NCBI GenBank assembly: GCA_903881535.1 | Contig: CAIRTT010000181.1 | Coordinates: forward strand, 1-11,060 | Source: an uncultured Armatimonadota bacterium | GTDB lineage: Bacteria > Armatimonadota > Armatimonadia > Armatimonadales > Armatimonadaceae | DNA: 11,060 nucleotides | Direction: 5' to 3' | Part shown: one piece after another, positions 1-7,250 of the stretch | Numbering within the stretch: the stretch's first letter is position 1 | Layout of the letters: the number at the start of each line of letters is the position of its first letter | The notes under the pieces: model-generated | Databases searched by the model: none | Seen by the model: the letters and a program-made list of their open reading frames with translations, nothing else | What the model was told of the DNA's origin: nothing | Program-made: the position numbers and the translations under genes

Positions 1-87
1 AATGCCTTTGACGCGTCATCCTGTTATTATTAAGGCCATCTAATGTACGCCGCGCATGCCTTATGCAGCGATCAGGAGCCACACGCT
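1..87. other. Left-edge spacer, possible 3' end of an upstream gene
   Basis: No gene can be assigned. One plus-strand frame is open from the edge to a TAA at 41-43 (ending in residues like RHPVIIKAI) and could be the tail of an upstream member of the same operon, but a dozen codons are too few to recognise. That TAA overlaps an ATG at 43 which is in frame with the aldehyde dehydrogenase; the better start of that gene is at 88. No convincing promoter is visible here, so the operon may begin outside the window. Confidence 0.25.
74..78 (+). promoter_or_regulatory. Ribosome binding site deciding the aldehyde dehydrogenase start
   Basis: AGGAG lies 9 nt before the ATG at 88. The competing in-frame ATG at 43 has only AAGG at 32-35. 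The 15 extra residues that the upstream start would add do not look like an aldehyde dehydrogenase N-terminus, so 88 is preferred. Confidence 0.6.
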
Positions 88-1521
88 ATGCGAGATAATG
101 TTTGGTTTGGACCAGGTGGGTTTGTGCCTGCAATTAGCGGAGCAACTCGGCGACTGATTGAGCCCGCAACTGATTTGCATCTCGCAACGGTAGCCGAATG
201 CGTTGAATCCGATGTCAATGCCGCAGTCGGAGCAGGTCTCGTGGCAATAGCTGACAAGCGTTGGTCGGGGAAAACGCCTGCCGAACGCGGGGCAGTTCTC
301 CTGCGCCTTGCAGCTCTCATCCGCGAAAACATGGCCAGCCTTGCCAACATCGAGGCCCGAAATGCTGGCAAGCCAATGGGGGATGCCGAATGGGAAGTCG
401 GAGCCGCGGCACGTGTCTTCGAGTACTTTGCTGGGGCTATTGCCTTACAAACGGGTGAAACGCTCACCAACCGAGCGGATGGCATCGGTATGACCTTCCG
501 TGAACCCATCGGTGTCTGCGGCCTGATTGTGCCTTGGAATTTCCCTCTTCTAATTGCCACATGGAAGCTTGCTCCTTGCCTTGCTGCGGGTAATGTCGCC
601 ATTTTAAAGCCCGCGCCAGCAACTCCGTTAACCGCGCTACTGCTGGCTGAGCTCGCTACGCAAGCCGGTATCCCGGATGGTGTCCTTTCCGTCGTGACCG
701 GTGGGGATGATGCTGGTAAGGCAATCTCAGCGCATCCGGATATCCGAAAGGTTTCCTTTACCGGCTCGACCAGTGCCGGCAAATCTGTGATGCGCTCTGG
801 GACCGAAACGCTGAAGCGTGTCACGCTCGAGCTTGGTGGGAAGTCGCCAAGTGTCGTCTTCGCCGATGCCGACATCGCCGCAGCAGCTGGCTCATACGGT
901 TCCTTCCTTGGAAATGCTGGACAGGATTGCTGCGCACGGAGCCGCCATCTCGTAGAAGCCTCCATATACGATGACTTCAAAGCTCAATTTGTCGCCAATG
1001 TTGCCGCGACAAAGGTTGGCGTCATGGATGAACCAGGTGCGGAAATGGGCTGCCTCATCTCCCGTGAACATCGGGACAATGTCCACGCATTTGTGACGCG
1101 TGCCGTTGCCGCAGGCGCAACCATTTTGACCGGTGGCGTGATGCCAGCAGCCGATGCACCCGGGGCCTACTATCCACCAACCGTCCTTGAAGGCGCTGAA
1201 GTATCCAGCGAAATTTTTCAAGAGGAAGTCTTCGGGCCGGTGACGATTCTGGTTCCGTTCACCGATGAAGCAGCTGCAATCAAACTTGCCAACGCCACAC
1301 GGTTTGGTCTGTCAGGGTCTGTATGGACGCGGGATATTTCTAAAGCACTCCGTGTCGCACGCGCCGTTGAATCTGGCGTCCTGTCTATCAACTGCAGCAA
1401 CAGTGTGCACACCGAGCTGCCTTTCGGTGGCTTCAAAGAAAGTGGTGTCGGGCGGGATCTTGGTAAGTCTGCCCTCGATGCATACACCGAAGTCAAAACA
1501 GTCTTTGTTCGTACGATTTAG
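88..1521 (+). CDS. NAD(P)-dependent aldehyde dehydrogenase (ALDH superfamily, betaine-aldehyde/aminoaldehyde type)
   Basis: This cytosolic enzyme should oxidise an aldehyde to its carboxylic acid with NAD(P)+. The predicted protein is 477 aa, the usual family length. Seen in order (numbered from the 88 start): the PWNF cofactor-site motif near 149-152 with the ILKP lysine at about 174, the FTGST loop near 224-228, the general-base glutamate in LELGGKSP at about 248, the catalytic cysteine in GQDCCA at about 281 followed by a second Cys, EEVFGP near 379-384, and PFGGFKESGVGRD near the C-terminus. The family resembles betaine-aldehyde, aminobutyraldehyde and PuuC-type dehydrogenases, but substrate cannot be read from sequence. 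It is the first complete gene of the cluster, and its TAG lies within the next gene's Shine-Dalgarno sequence. If the cluster degrades phosphonates, it could oxidise the acetaldehyde or glycolaldehyde released by the HAD hydrolase, or phosphonoacetaldehyde itself. An alternative start at 43 gives 492 aa. Confidence 0.93.
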   Translation: MRDNVWFGPGGFVPAISGATRRLIEPATDLHLATVAECVESDVNAAVGAGLVAIADKRWSGKTPAERGAVLLRLAALIRENMASLANIEARNAGKPMGDAEWEVGAAARVFEYFAGAIALQTGETLTNRADGIGMTFREPIGVCGLIVPWNFPLLIATWKLAPCLAAGNVAILKPAPATPLTALLLAELATQAGIPDGVLSVVTGGDDAGKAISAHPDIRKVSFTGSTSAGKSVMRSGTETLKRVTLELGGKSPSVVFADADIAAAAGSYGSFLGNAGQDCCARSRHLVEASIYDDFKAQFVANVAATKVGVMDEPGAEMGCLISREHRDNVHAFVTRAVAAGATILTGGVMPAADAPGAYYPPTVLEGAEVSSEIFQEEVFGPVTILVPFTDEAAAIKLANATRFGLSGSVWTRDISKALRVARAVESGVLSINCSNSVHTELPFGGFKESGVGRDLGKSALDAYTEVKTVFVRTI

Positions 1522-1530
1522 GAGACAAAT

Positions 1531-2913
1531 ATGTCGAACCATGGTCGCTTGACACTCGAGTCGCTCGCGGATGCAGCACTCCACGGGACAGTTGACACTG
1601 TCCTGATCGTTATCCCCGATTTCTACGGCCGCCTTCTCGGGAAGCGGACGCCTGTGGACTATTTTCTAAACAATGTCGCTGAGAGCGGATGGCATATTTG
1701 TGACTATGTCCTTGCCTGCGACATGGAAATGGACCCGGTTTCTGGCTATGACTTTGCAAATTGGGAGCGTGGCTACGGCGACCTCCATGCCGTGATTGAC
1801 CCTGCCACACTCCGAATCGCCGCATGGGAAGAGAAGACAGCCATCGTCCTCTGTGACCTCTTGGATCCACGGACGCACAAGCCCGTACCGATGTCCCCGC
1901 GCCAGATGCTCCGTGACCAGCTCGCAAAAGCTGCCGCGATGGGCTACACAGCAAAAGGCGGCTCCGAGTACGAGCTCACCCTCTTTGATGAATCATTCGA
2001 AGAAGCCGAGCAAAAGGGATTTCATGACCTTACGCCAAGTGGCCGCTACCAAGAGGACTATCACATCCTGAAAGGCACCCGGCATGAGCCCATTATGTCC
2101 CGCCTCCGCCATGTCCTTGACTCAAGTGCTGTCCCGGTGGAATTCACCAAAGGGGAAGCCGGTTTTGGGCAGCAGGAACTCAACCTTAAGTTCAGTGAAG
2201 TCCTCGAGCAGGCGGACCGTAACCTCCTCTACAAACACGCAGCAAAAGAGGTCGCGGCAGCACAAAAGCGCTCTCTCACCTTTATGGCCAAATGGCACCA
2301 TGACCACACCGGCTCAAGTGCACACCTCCATCTAAGCCTCTGGAATAAAGGGGACCGAACATCGCTGTTCAAAGGAAATGTCCCATTTGGCCCAGTGGTC
2401 GGCTCCGATGAGTTCCGATGGTTCCTTGGTGGATGGATAAAGCACGCACGGGAAATGGCAGTCTGCTATGCGCCATATCCGGCAAGCTACAAGCGCTACC
2501 AATCGCGCTCGTGGGCTCCAACATCACTTGCATGGAGCGCAGACAACCGTACCGCTGGCTTCCGCGTCGTCGGTAGCGATTCCAGCCTGCGGGTGGAGTG
2601 CCGCCTCCCCGGCGCAGATGCAAACCCTTATGTGGCATATGCAGCATCCCTTGCATCGGGACTCGATGGCATTCGCAACAAAATCGAGCCACCGGCAGCC
2701 TTCGATGGAGATGTCTACGCAGCACGTGAGCTTCCCCAGATTCCTAAGACATCGTATGAAGCCATCGATGCCTTTGCGAATAGCGATTTTGCCAAGGAAG
2801 CGCTCGGCGCCGATGTCCATGCGCACTACCTCCGCTTTGTTCAGGTTGAACAGGAAAAGTACGATGCTGTTGTCACCAACTGGGAGAGACAGCGCTACTT
2901 CGAACGTGCCTGA
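1531..2913 (+). CDS. Glutamine-synthetase-family ligase (PuuA/gamma-glutamyl-amide-synthetase-like)
   Basis: An ATP-dependent ligase of the glutamine synthetase fold that joins ammonia or an amine to the gamma-carboxyl of glutamate. The 460-aa protein has a short beta-grasp N-domain (about 1-115) and a C-terminal catalytic domain. Visible catalytic-domain marks are GSEYEL (metal ligands E146 and E148), E209 and E216 around GEAGFGQQE, GSSAHLHLSLW (His265/His267), YKRY (Arg322), DNR (Arg340) and RVECRLP (Glu356, Arg358), then the ADANPYVAYAA helix. It ends NWERQRYFERA, the ending typical of the PuuA-like branch. The adenylylation-site context of classical GlnA is not evident. AGGAGA at 1519-1524 precedes the start and overlaps the upstream stop, so it is cotranscribed with the dehydrogenase. 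Next to an amine oxidase and an ALDH the set recalls the gamma-glutamyl-polyamine (Puu) pathway, yet no PuuD-type amidase is seen. The substrate may be an aminophosphonate, or ammonia or methylamine released by the oxidase; this is inference. Confidence 0.9.
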   Translation: MSNHGRLTLESLADAALHGTVDTVLIVIPDFYGRLLGKRTPVDYFLNNVAESGWHICDYVLACDMEMDPVSGYDFANWERGYGDLHAVIDPATLRIAAWEEKTAIVLCDLLDPRTHKPVPMSPRQMLRDQLAKAAAMGYTAKGGSEYELTLFDESFEEAEQKGFHDLTPSGRYQEDYHILKGTRHEPIMSRLRHVLDSSAVPVEFTKGEAGFGQQELNLKFSEVLEQADRNLLYKHAAKEVAAAQKRSLTFMAKWHHDHTGSSAHLHLSLWNKGDRTSLFKGNVPFGPVVGSDEFRWFLGGWIKHAREMAVCYAPYPASYKRYQSRSWAPTSLAWSADNRTAGFRVVGSDSSLRVECRLPGADANPYVAYAASLASGLDGIRNKIEPPAAFDGDVYAARELPQIPKTSYEAIDAFANSDFAKEALGADVHAHYLRFVQVEQEKYDAVVTNWERQRYFERA

Positions 2914-3020
2914 ATCGGCTTACGCAACGTGCGAATATCTACAAAGCGGTGATGCCCATCGAGCTCTCGCTTAACATTGAATGTCTGAGAATAACCTAGA
3001 GTCAGTAAGGAAGATTTAGT
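2914..3020. other. 107-nt spacer inside the catabolic cluster
   Basis: This is the largest gap among the six plus-strand genes. It holds AAGGAAGA at 3007-3014 as Shine-Dalgarno for the dehydrogenase at 3021. A TTAACA at 2971-2976 resembles a -35 box but has no good -10 at proper distance. No terminator hairpin with a T-run is visible, so read-through from the ligase gene is likely. Confidence 0.4.
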
Positions 3021-3806
3021 ATGCGTCTTGAAGGTAAAGTTGCCATCGTTACGGGTGGTGGAAGCGGAATCGGCCGGGAAACCTGCCTGCGATTTGCGGC
3101 GGAAGGTGCAAAAATTGTTGTTGCAGACCTTGGCTTCGCGAGTGCTGAAGAAACTGTCGCGCTTGTAGTAGCCGCCGGCGGAGAAGCGGTTGCAGTAAAG
3201 GTCGATGTTAGCAAAGCCGCCGATGCAAAACTTATGGTCGACACCGCCGAACAGACCTACGGCAAGCTTGACATTCTGTTCAACAATGCAGGTATCTCGC
3301 ATTCTCAGGATGATGATGCCGTCACCACAGAGGAAGATGTCTGGGATTTGACATTTGATGTCAACGTTAAGGGAGTCTTCCTGGGATGCAAGTACGGTAT
3401 CCCCGCGCTTCGCCGCAACGGCGGCGGAACCATCATCAATACGGCGTCGTTTGTTGCCATCCTTGGCGCCGCGACCCCGCAGCTTGCATACACCAGCTCA
3501 AAGGGCGCCGTTCTGTCGATGTCCAAGGAGCTCGCGGCGATACATGCACGTGAAAACATCCGCGTCAATGCACTCTGCCCCGGACCACTGCGCACCGAGC
3601 TCCTGATGAAGTACCTCGATACCGAAGAGAAGCGTCAGCGCCGCCTTGTCCATGTGCCAATGGGACGCTTCGGCGAAGCAAAAGAGATTGCAAATGCAGT
3701 GCTCTTCCTTGCATCCGATGAAGCTAGCTTTGTCACGGGAGCCACCTTCCTCGTGGATGGTGGTATTACGTGCGCTTACACAACACCTCTTGGCGAGCCC
3801 AAGTAA
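3021..3806 (+). CDS. Classical short-chain dehydrogenase/reductase (SDR), NAD-preferring
   Basis: A cytosolic NAD(H)-dependent oxidoreductase interconverting an alcohol and a carbonyl. The 261-aa length is typical of classical SDRs. Seen: the TGGGSGIG nucleotide-binding motif at 11-18, Asp36 at the end of the second beta strand (favouring NAD over NADP), a VDV adenine-pocket motif at 61-63, NNAG at 88-91, and the catalytic tetrad Asn115, Ser143, Tyr157 and Lys161 (YTSSK). PGP near 188-190 and a C-terminal VDGG follow. The C-terminus looks like the glucose-1-dehydrogenase-like group, but this does not identify the substrate. It lies 107 nt after the ligase and 39 nt before the transporter. In other clusters the oxidase/phosphonatase pair is reported beside zinc-dependent dehydrogenases, and this SDR may fill the same slot, oxidising a hydroxy intermediate or reducing the released aldehyde. 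Confidence 0.93.
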   Translation: MRLEGKVAIVTGGGSGIGRETCLRFAAEGAKIVVADLGFASAEETVALVVAAGGEAVAVKVDVSKAADAKLMVDTAEQTYGKLDILFNNAGISHSQDDDAVTTEEDVWDLTFDVNVKGVFLGCKYGIPALRRNGGGTIINTASFVAILGAATPQLAYTSSKGAVLSMSKELAAIHARENIRVNALCPGPLRTELLMKYLDTEEKRQRRLVHVPMGRFGEAKEIANAVLFLASDEASFVTGATFLVDGGITCAYTTPLGEPK

Positions 3807-3845
3807 TCCCATCTGACATCATTGTCATCCCCTCAGGAGTTTTGA

Positions 3846-5147
3846 ATGAAGACCAACGACACGGCTGGAGCCAAATGGACACAAGGGCAGGTTCTGACCC
3901 TTGTCCTGCTTGTACTCGGCTACACTGGCTACTACTTCTGCCGGGCCAACTTCAGCGTTGCAAAGCCATCGATTATCGATGACCTTGTTTCGCAGGGGAT
4001 GACAAAGGATGCTGCAAAGCAAGCCCTCGGCGTGATCGCCACCTGGGGGACGCTTAGCTACGCGTTTGGTAAGTTCATCGCCGGTGCCATCGGTGACCGC
4101 TTCGGCGGGCGAACGAATATGCTTGTGGGGATGATTGGGGCGGTGCTTGCTACTGTGATGTTCGCATCCGGGGCAACCCTCCCAATCTTCACCACTGCCT
4201 GGGTGCTCAACCGGTTGCTGCAATCCCTTGGCTGGCCTGGGATGATGAACATGGCATCCAAGTGGTTTCCATACACTCGCTACGGAGTCGCTGTCGGAAT
4301 TCTGTCACTGTCCTATCTCTTCGGTGATGCACTCGCGCGGCGTGTTTACGGCGAAATCTTCAGCCGCGGAATTGCCTGGCAGACCCTTTACTTCATCGCT
4401 GCTGGTCTTGTTGGTGCCGTCTTTGTCGTTTCGGCGATCTTTCTGCGTGATAAGCCAAAAGACTACGTTCCGGCGACGGACCCGCTCAGTGTCTACGGTG
4501 AGGATGCCGGGGATGTTGGCAAAGCCAGCGTCTGGGACACTGTGCTGCCGTTGGTGAAGTCACCTGCATTCTGGTGCGTCTGCCTGCTCTCATTCGTTCT
4601 GACCCTTTGCCGTGACACGTTCAATGAATGGTCACCAACCTACTTTGTGGAACAGATTGGCATGACAAAAGACCAAGCGGCAAGCCAATCCGCATGGTTC
4701 CCAGCCCTTGGTGGAGTTGCCGTTATCATCGCAGGTATCTTTGGAGACCGACTGGGGCATGTTGGTAAGGGGATGATTCTGTTTAGCGGGCTCGTCTGCT
4801 CCGCAGGCTTGCTGTTTTTCTTGGCATCCCAACAGAGCGGAAGCAGTATCGCCGTCTGGATTGTGGCTGCCATCGGATTTACTCTTCTCGCGCCCTACTC
4901 CTACCTCGCAGGTGCAGTTGCGCTGATGTTTGGCGGTCGTAGAGGCGGCGCAACGGCAAGCGGAATCATCGATGGCTTTGGTTATCTCGCAGGTTACTTC
5001 TCTGGGCAGAAGATTGCCGAAATGTCAACCAAAGGCTGGGACAAGGCATTTAGTTTTCTGGCATTTACAGCGGTCGCTGGAGCAGTCGTTGCCTTTGTCT
5101 TCTGGATGATGCAAATCAAGACAGACCGTAAGGTCAAGGCGGCATAA
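3846..5147 (+). CDS. MFS transporter of the organophosphate:phosphate antiporter (OPA) family
   Basis: An inner-membrane carrier of 433 aa with about twelve hydrophobic segments and a central loop near 200-230, related to GlpT, UhpT and PgtP. These exchange a phosphorylated solute for phosphate. The first segment carries the family signature GYTGYYFCRANFSVAKP (25-41), and the 2-3 loop holds GDRFGGR (83-89). In an alignment made from memory, Arg33 and Arg256 (LCRDTFNEWSPTYF) match the two arginines of GlpT (R45, R269) that clamp the phosphoryl group, whereas GlpT His165 aligns with Ser156. The phosphoryl clamp therefore appears kept while the specificity residue differs. AGGAG at 3835-3839 precedes the start. 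The oxidase gene begins 3 nt after the stop, so the carrier and the two phosphonate enzymes are probably coexpressed. Import of a phosphonate in place of an organophosphate is inferred from that context. Confidence 0.9.
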   Translation: MKTNDTAGAKWTQGQVLTLVLLVLGYTGYYFCRANFSVAKPSIIDDLVSQGMTKDAAKQALGVIATWGTLSYAFGKFIAGAIGDRFGGRTNMLVGMIGAVLATVMFASGATLPIFTTAWVLNRLLQSLGWPGMMNMASKWFPYTRYGVAVGILSLSYLFGDALARRVYGEIFSRGIAWQTLYFIAAGLVGAVFVVSAIFLRDKPKDYVPATDPLSVYGEDAGDVGKASVWDTVLPLVKSPAFWCVCLLSFVLTLCRDTFNEWSPTYFVEQIGMTKDQAASQSAWFPALGGVAVIIAGIFGDRLGHVGKGMILFSGLVCSAGLLFFLASQQSGSSIAVWIVAAIGFTLLAPYSYLAGAVALMFGGRRGGATASGIIDGFGYLAGYFSGQKIAEMSTKGWDKAFSFLAFTAVAGAVVAFVFWMMQIKTDRKVKAA

Positions 5148-5150
5148 CGT

Positions 5151-6296
5151 ATGGCATCGTTTGATATTGCTGTTATCGGTGGTGGGGTTATCGGGCTTGC
5201 GCACGCTTACGCTGCCGCAAGGCAGCTTGGGCCCGGCGGAAAAGTTGTTCTGATCGAACGGAATGTCTACGCGCAAGGAGCATCCATTCGGAATTTCGGG
5301 ATGCTTTGGCCCGTTGGACAACCCATTGGCTACCGCCGTGACATCGCGACCAAGAGCCGCAATATCTGGCATGGTCTCCTGAGGGAAAGCGGTGTCTGGC
5401 ACCAGGAAACCGGGTCACTCCATGTCTGCTACCGCGATGACGAAGCGCAGGTTGTTCACGAATACCTCGCGGCTGTCGATGATGAAATAGTCAAGTGGGT
5501 GGATGGGGCTGAATGTCTAAAAATGTCGCCCTGTCTCGTCCAAAACGGACTCCGAGGCGGACTGTATAGCGCATCCGAGCTACAGGTTGATCCCCGTGTT
5601 GTCATCAGGGAAATTCCTGGACATTTAGCAAATGCACATGGCGTGACGCTGATGTTTGGACAGACGGCCCTCGGCATTTCAGATGATGGGACCATCTCCC
5701 TCGCATCCGGTGAAACGCTGAAAGCACGCCATACATTCGTTTGTTCTGGACATGACATCCGGAATCTGTTTCCTGGCGTTCTCGATGCCGCTGGACTTGT
5801 GCCTTGTAAGCTACAAATGATGCGTACCGAGGCACTTCCGGGATTCGACCTCGGTCCGATGCTCGCTGCGGGGCTCACATTAACCCATTACGAGAGCTTT
5901 TCCGAGTGTCCAACGCTGCCAGCATTGAAGGCACGCTACGCGAAGGAGTGGCCCGAGCAGCTGGCAAATGGCATCCATGTGCTTCTATCACAGGCAAAAA
6001 CGACTGCTTTGACCATCGGGGATTCGCACGAATATGGCGATCAGGTGATGCCATTCTCCGAAACTAAAGTAGATGACCTAATCCTCGATTACCTTGCTAC
6101 ATTCTTCGCGGTGCCAACAAAGGTAATTTCCGAGCGCTGGACCGGCGTCTATCTTAAGAATCCGCGCGCGCCGTGGTTGGTCGAAACTCCCGTTTCCAAT
6201 GTGACTGTCGTAAATGGTTTTGGCGGGGCAGGTATGACGCTGTCGATGGGTGTCGGTGATGAAAATGTCCGTAATGTTCTACAGGGGCTGAAATAA
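5151..6296 (+). CDS. FAD-dependent aminophosphonate oxidoreductase (TIGR03364 type, DAO family)
   Basis: A flavoenzyme of the D-amino-acid-oxidase/glycine-oxidase fold, expected to oxidise the C-N bond of an aminophosphonate, releasing the amine and a phosphonoaldehyde. The 381-aa protein starts with the dinucleotide-binding IGGGVIG (9-15) and the ribose-binding Glu36 (LIERN). GASIRNFGMLWP follows at 43-54, and LQMMRTE, HYESF and IGDSHEYG lie in the substrate domain. The closing FAD-contact segment, NGFGGAGMTLSMGVG, lies near 355-369. These phrases match my memory of TIGR03364. That family is described as syntenic with TIGR03351 hydrolases, exactly as here, and related recurrent flavoenzymes (PbfC/PbfD) have been reported to act on AEP derivatives. 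Only a weak AAGG at 5136-5139 precedes the ATG, so translation is probably coupled to the transporter, whose stop is 3 nt upstream. Its TAA overlaps the next ATG. Exact substrate (AEP, N-methyl-AEP or 1-hydroxy-AEP) is unknown. Confidence 0.87.
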   Translation: MASFDIAVIGGGVIGLAHAYAAARQLGPGGKVVLIERNVYAQGASIRNFGMLWPVGQPIGYRRDIATKSRNIWHGLLRESGVWHQETGSLHVCYRDDEAQVVHEYLAAVDDEIVKWVDGAECLKMSPCLVQNGLRGGLYSASELQVDPRVVIREIPGHLANAHGVTLMFGQTALGISDDGTISLASGETLKARHTFVCSGHDIRNLFPGVLDAAGLVPCKLQMMRTEALPGFDLGPMLAAGLTLTHYESFSECPTLPALKARYAKEWPEQLANGIHVLLSQAKTTALTIGDSHEYGDQVMPFSETKVDDLILDYLATFFAVPTKVISERWTGVYLKNPRAPWLVETPVSNVTVVNGFGGAGMTLSMGVGDENVRNVLQGLK

Positions 6297-6958
6297 TGGC
6301 ATGTAAGCTGGTTGTATTCGATATGGCGGGAACCACGGTTCAGGATGGCGAAGGCGTCGTCAATCGCGCCCTTAGGACTGCGCTGGCAGGCTACGGAGTC
6401 ACCGTCACCTTTGATGATGTTAACGAAGTGATGGGCCTCCCAAAACCCGATGCCATTCGGAAGTTGGTACGTGGACATGGAGACATTTCTGTTGCAAAGG
6501 TCTATGTCGACTTTGAAAACGCGATGGTAGATCATTACCGAACCAGCCCGGATGTCGCGGCCATTTCTGGTGCAGAGGAAGTCTTCGCAGCACTCCGCTT
6601 GGCGGGAATCAAGGTTGCGCTCGACACTGGGTTTGCACGCTCCATCGTGGATGCCATCGTAGAACGTCTCGGATGGGCAGAGCTCCTCGATGCCACCGTG
6701 GCCAGCGATGAAGTCGCGCATGGTCGCCCACAAAAAGACTTGGTCCTTGAAGCGATGGCCCGCACAGGCATCACGGATGTACAAACCGTGGCGAAGGTAG
6801 GGGACACGCCTTCCGATATTCAGGAAGGGCAAGCAGCGGGCTGTGGATGGGTGATTGCGGTCACGGAAGGGTCGCATACACTCGAGCAGCTTGCTCCGTA
6901 TCTGCCAACCCACATTGTTCCCAACATCAACCATATCCCCGCACTCGTAACCGGCTAG
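6296..6958 (+). CDS. Phosphonatase-like HAD hydrolase (TIGR03351 type)
   Basis: Predicted to hydrolyse the C-P bond of phosphonoacetaldehyde or a close relative, giving phosphate and a two-carbon aldehyde. The 220-aa protein carries motif I as DMAGTT (nucleophile Asp9, with Ala11 replacing the usual acid, as in phosphonatase), Thr111 in motif II, Arg144 in GRP where most HADs have lysine, and VGDTPSD (Asp170, Asp174) as motif III. In the cap, MGLPK places Lys50 exactly 41 residues after the nucleophile, the same distance as Asp12 to Lys53 of Bacillus cereus PhnX. That lysine forms the Schiff base. Met46 matches PhnX Met49, but the PhnX His56 position is Ala53. It is shorter than PhnX (about 265 aa). 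The ATG overlaps the oxidase TAA (TAATG), so the two are coupled. No PhnW transaminase is present, in keeping with this subfamily. Confidence 0.88.
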   Translation: MACKLVVFDMAGTTVQDGEGVVNRALRTALAGYGVTVTFDDVNEVMGLPKPDAIRKLVRGHGDISVAKVYVDFENAMVDHYRTSPDVAAISGAEEVFAALRLAGIKVALDTGFARSIVDAIVERLGWAELLDATVASDEVAHGRPQKDLVLEAMARTGITDVQTVAKVGDTPSDIQEGQAAGCGWVIAVTEGSHTLEQLAPYLPTHIVPNINHIPALVTG

Positions 6959-6979
6959 TCTTTTTGCGCAAGGAAACGT

Positions 6980-7247
6980 GTGATTACAGTCGCATGTGCG
7001 ATTGGGTACTTCGCGTTTTATCTCTGCCGAGTAGGGCTCAGCGTTGTTCGCCCGATGTGGCTGTCCGAGCTTGAGTTAGCAGGTGTATCCAAACCCGATG
7101 CGTTACGGATGGTCGGATCAAGGTGTCGCTAGGAATGCCGGCTGGATGTCAGTTTGGTTTGGACTAGGCGTTTTATGTTTACTGGCGGCTTTTGGGTGGA
7201 TGATCGTTGAGCGGTCAGAGTCATCCCGTTTGATAGCCTCCTCGTAA
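6980..7247 (+). pseudogene. Relic of a second OPA-family transporter with internal deletion
   Basis: Starting at a GTG at 6980, with AAGGA 5 nt upstream, 50 codons run to a TAG at 7130. They read VITVACA, then GYFAFYLCRVGLSVVRP, which is the first-segment OPA signature, including the phosphate-clamp arginine. ELAGVSKPDALRMVGS follows, matching the segment 1-2 loop of the intact transporter (QGMTKDAAKQALG). About 20 bases later another frame reads DQGVARNAGW, then a hydrophobic stretch (VWFGLGVLCLLAAFGWMIV) and a basic/serine-rich tail ending at a TAA at 7245. This looks like the last membrane segment of the same family. Some 330 codons between are missing and the frame shifts. The relic stands directly after the HAD gene and in its reading frame, 21 nt past its stop, so it was probably the operon's former last gene. 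It is not an exact copy of the intact carrier. A short expressed membrane peptide cannot be excluded. Confidence 0.72.
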
Positions 7248-7250
7248 CAG

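Noticed and set aside
41..45. TAATG stop-start overlap suggesting the ALDH begins at 43
   Set aside because: AGGAG upstream of 88 is stronger and the extra 15 residues are unlike ALDH N-termini. The upstream frame is too short to verify. Kept only as an alternative.
72..980. 302-codon open frame antisense to the aldehyde dehydrogenase
   Set aside because: The opposite strand encodes a complete ALDH with all motifs. The antisense translation is low in recognisable structure and arises from codon bias.
2971..2999. Possible promoter before the SDR gene (TTAACA ... TAACCT)
   Set aside because: The spacing is 15 nt and the -10 matches only three of six bases.
6149..6934. 261-codon open frame antisense to the oxidase and HAD genes
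   Set aside because: It overlaps two genes with clear catalytic motifs and the translation resembles no family.
6956..7132. Stop-codon read-through fusing the HAD hydrolase to a membrane segment
   Set aside because: The two are in the same frame across the TAG, but no recoding signal is apparent. The OPA signature and the matching C-terminal relic explain the segment better as a decayed gene.
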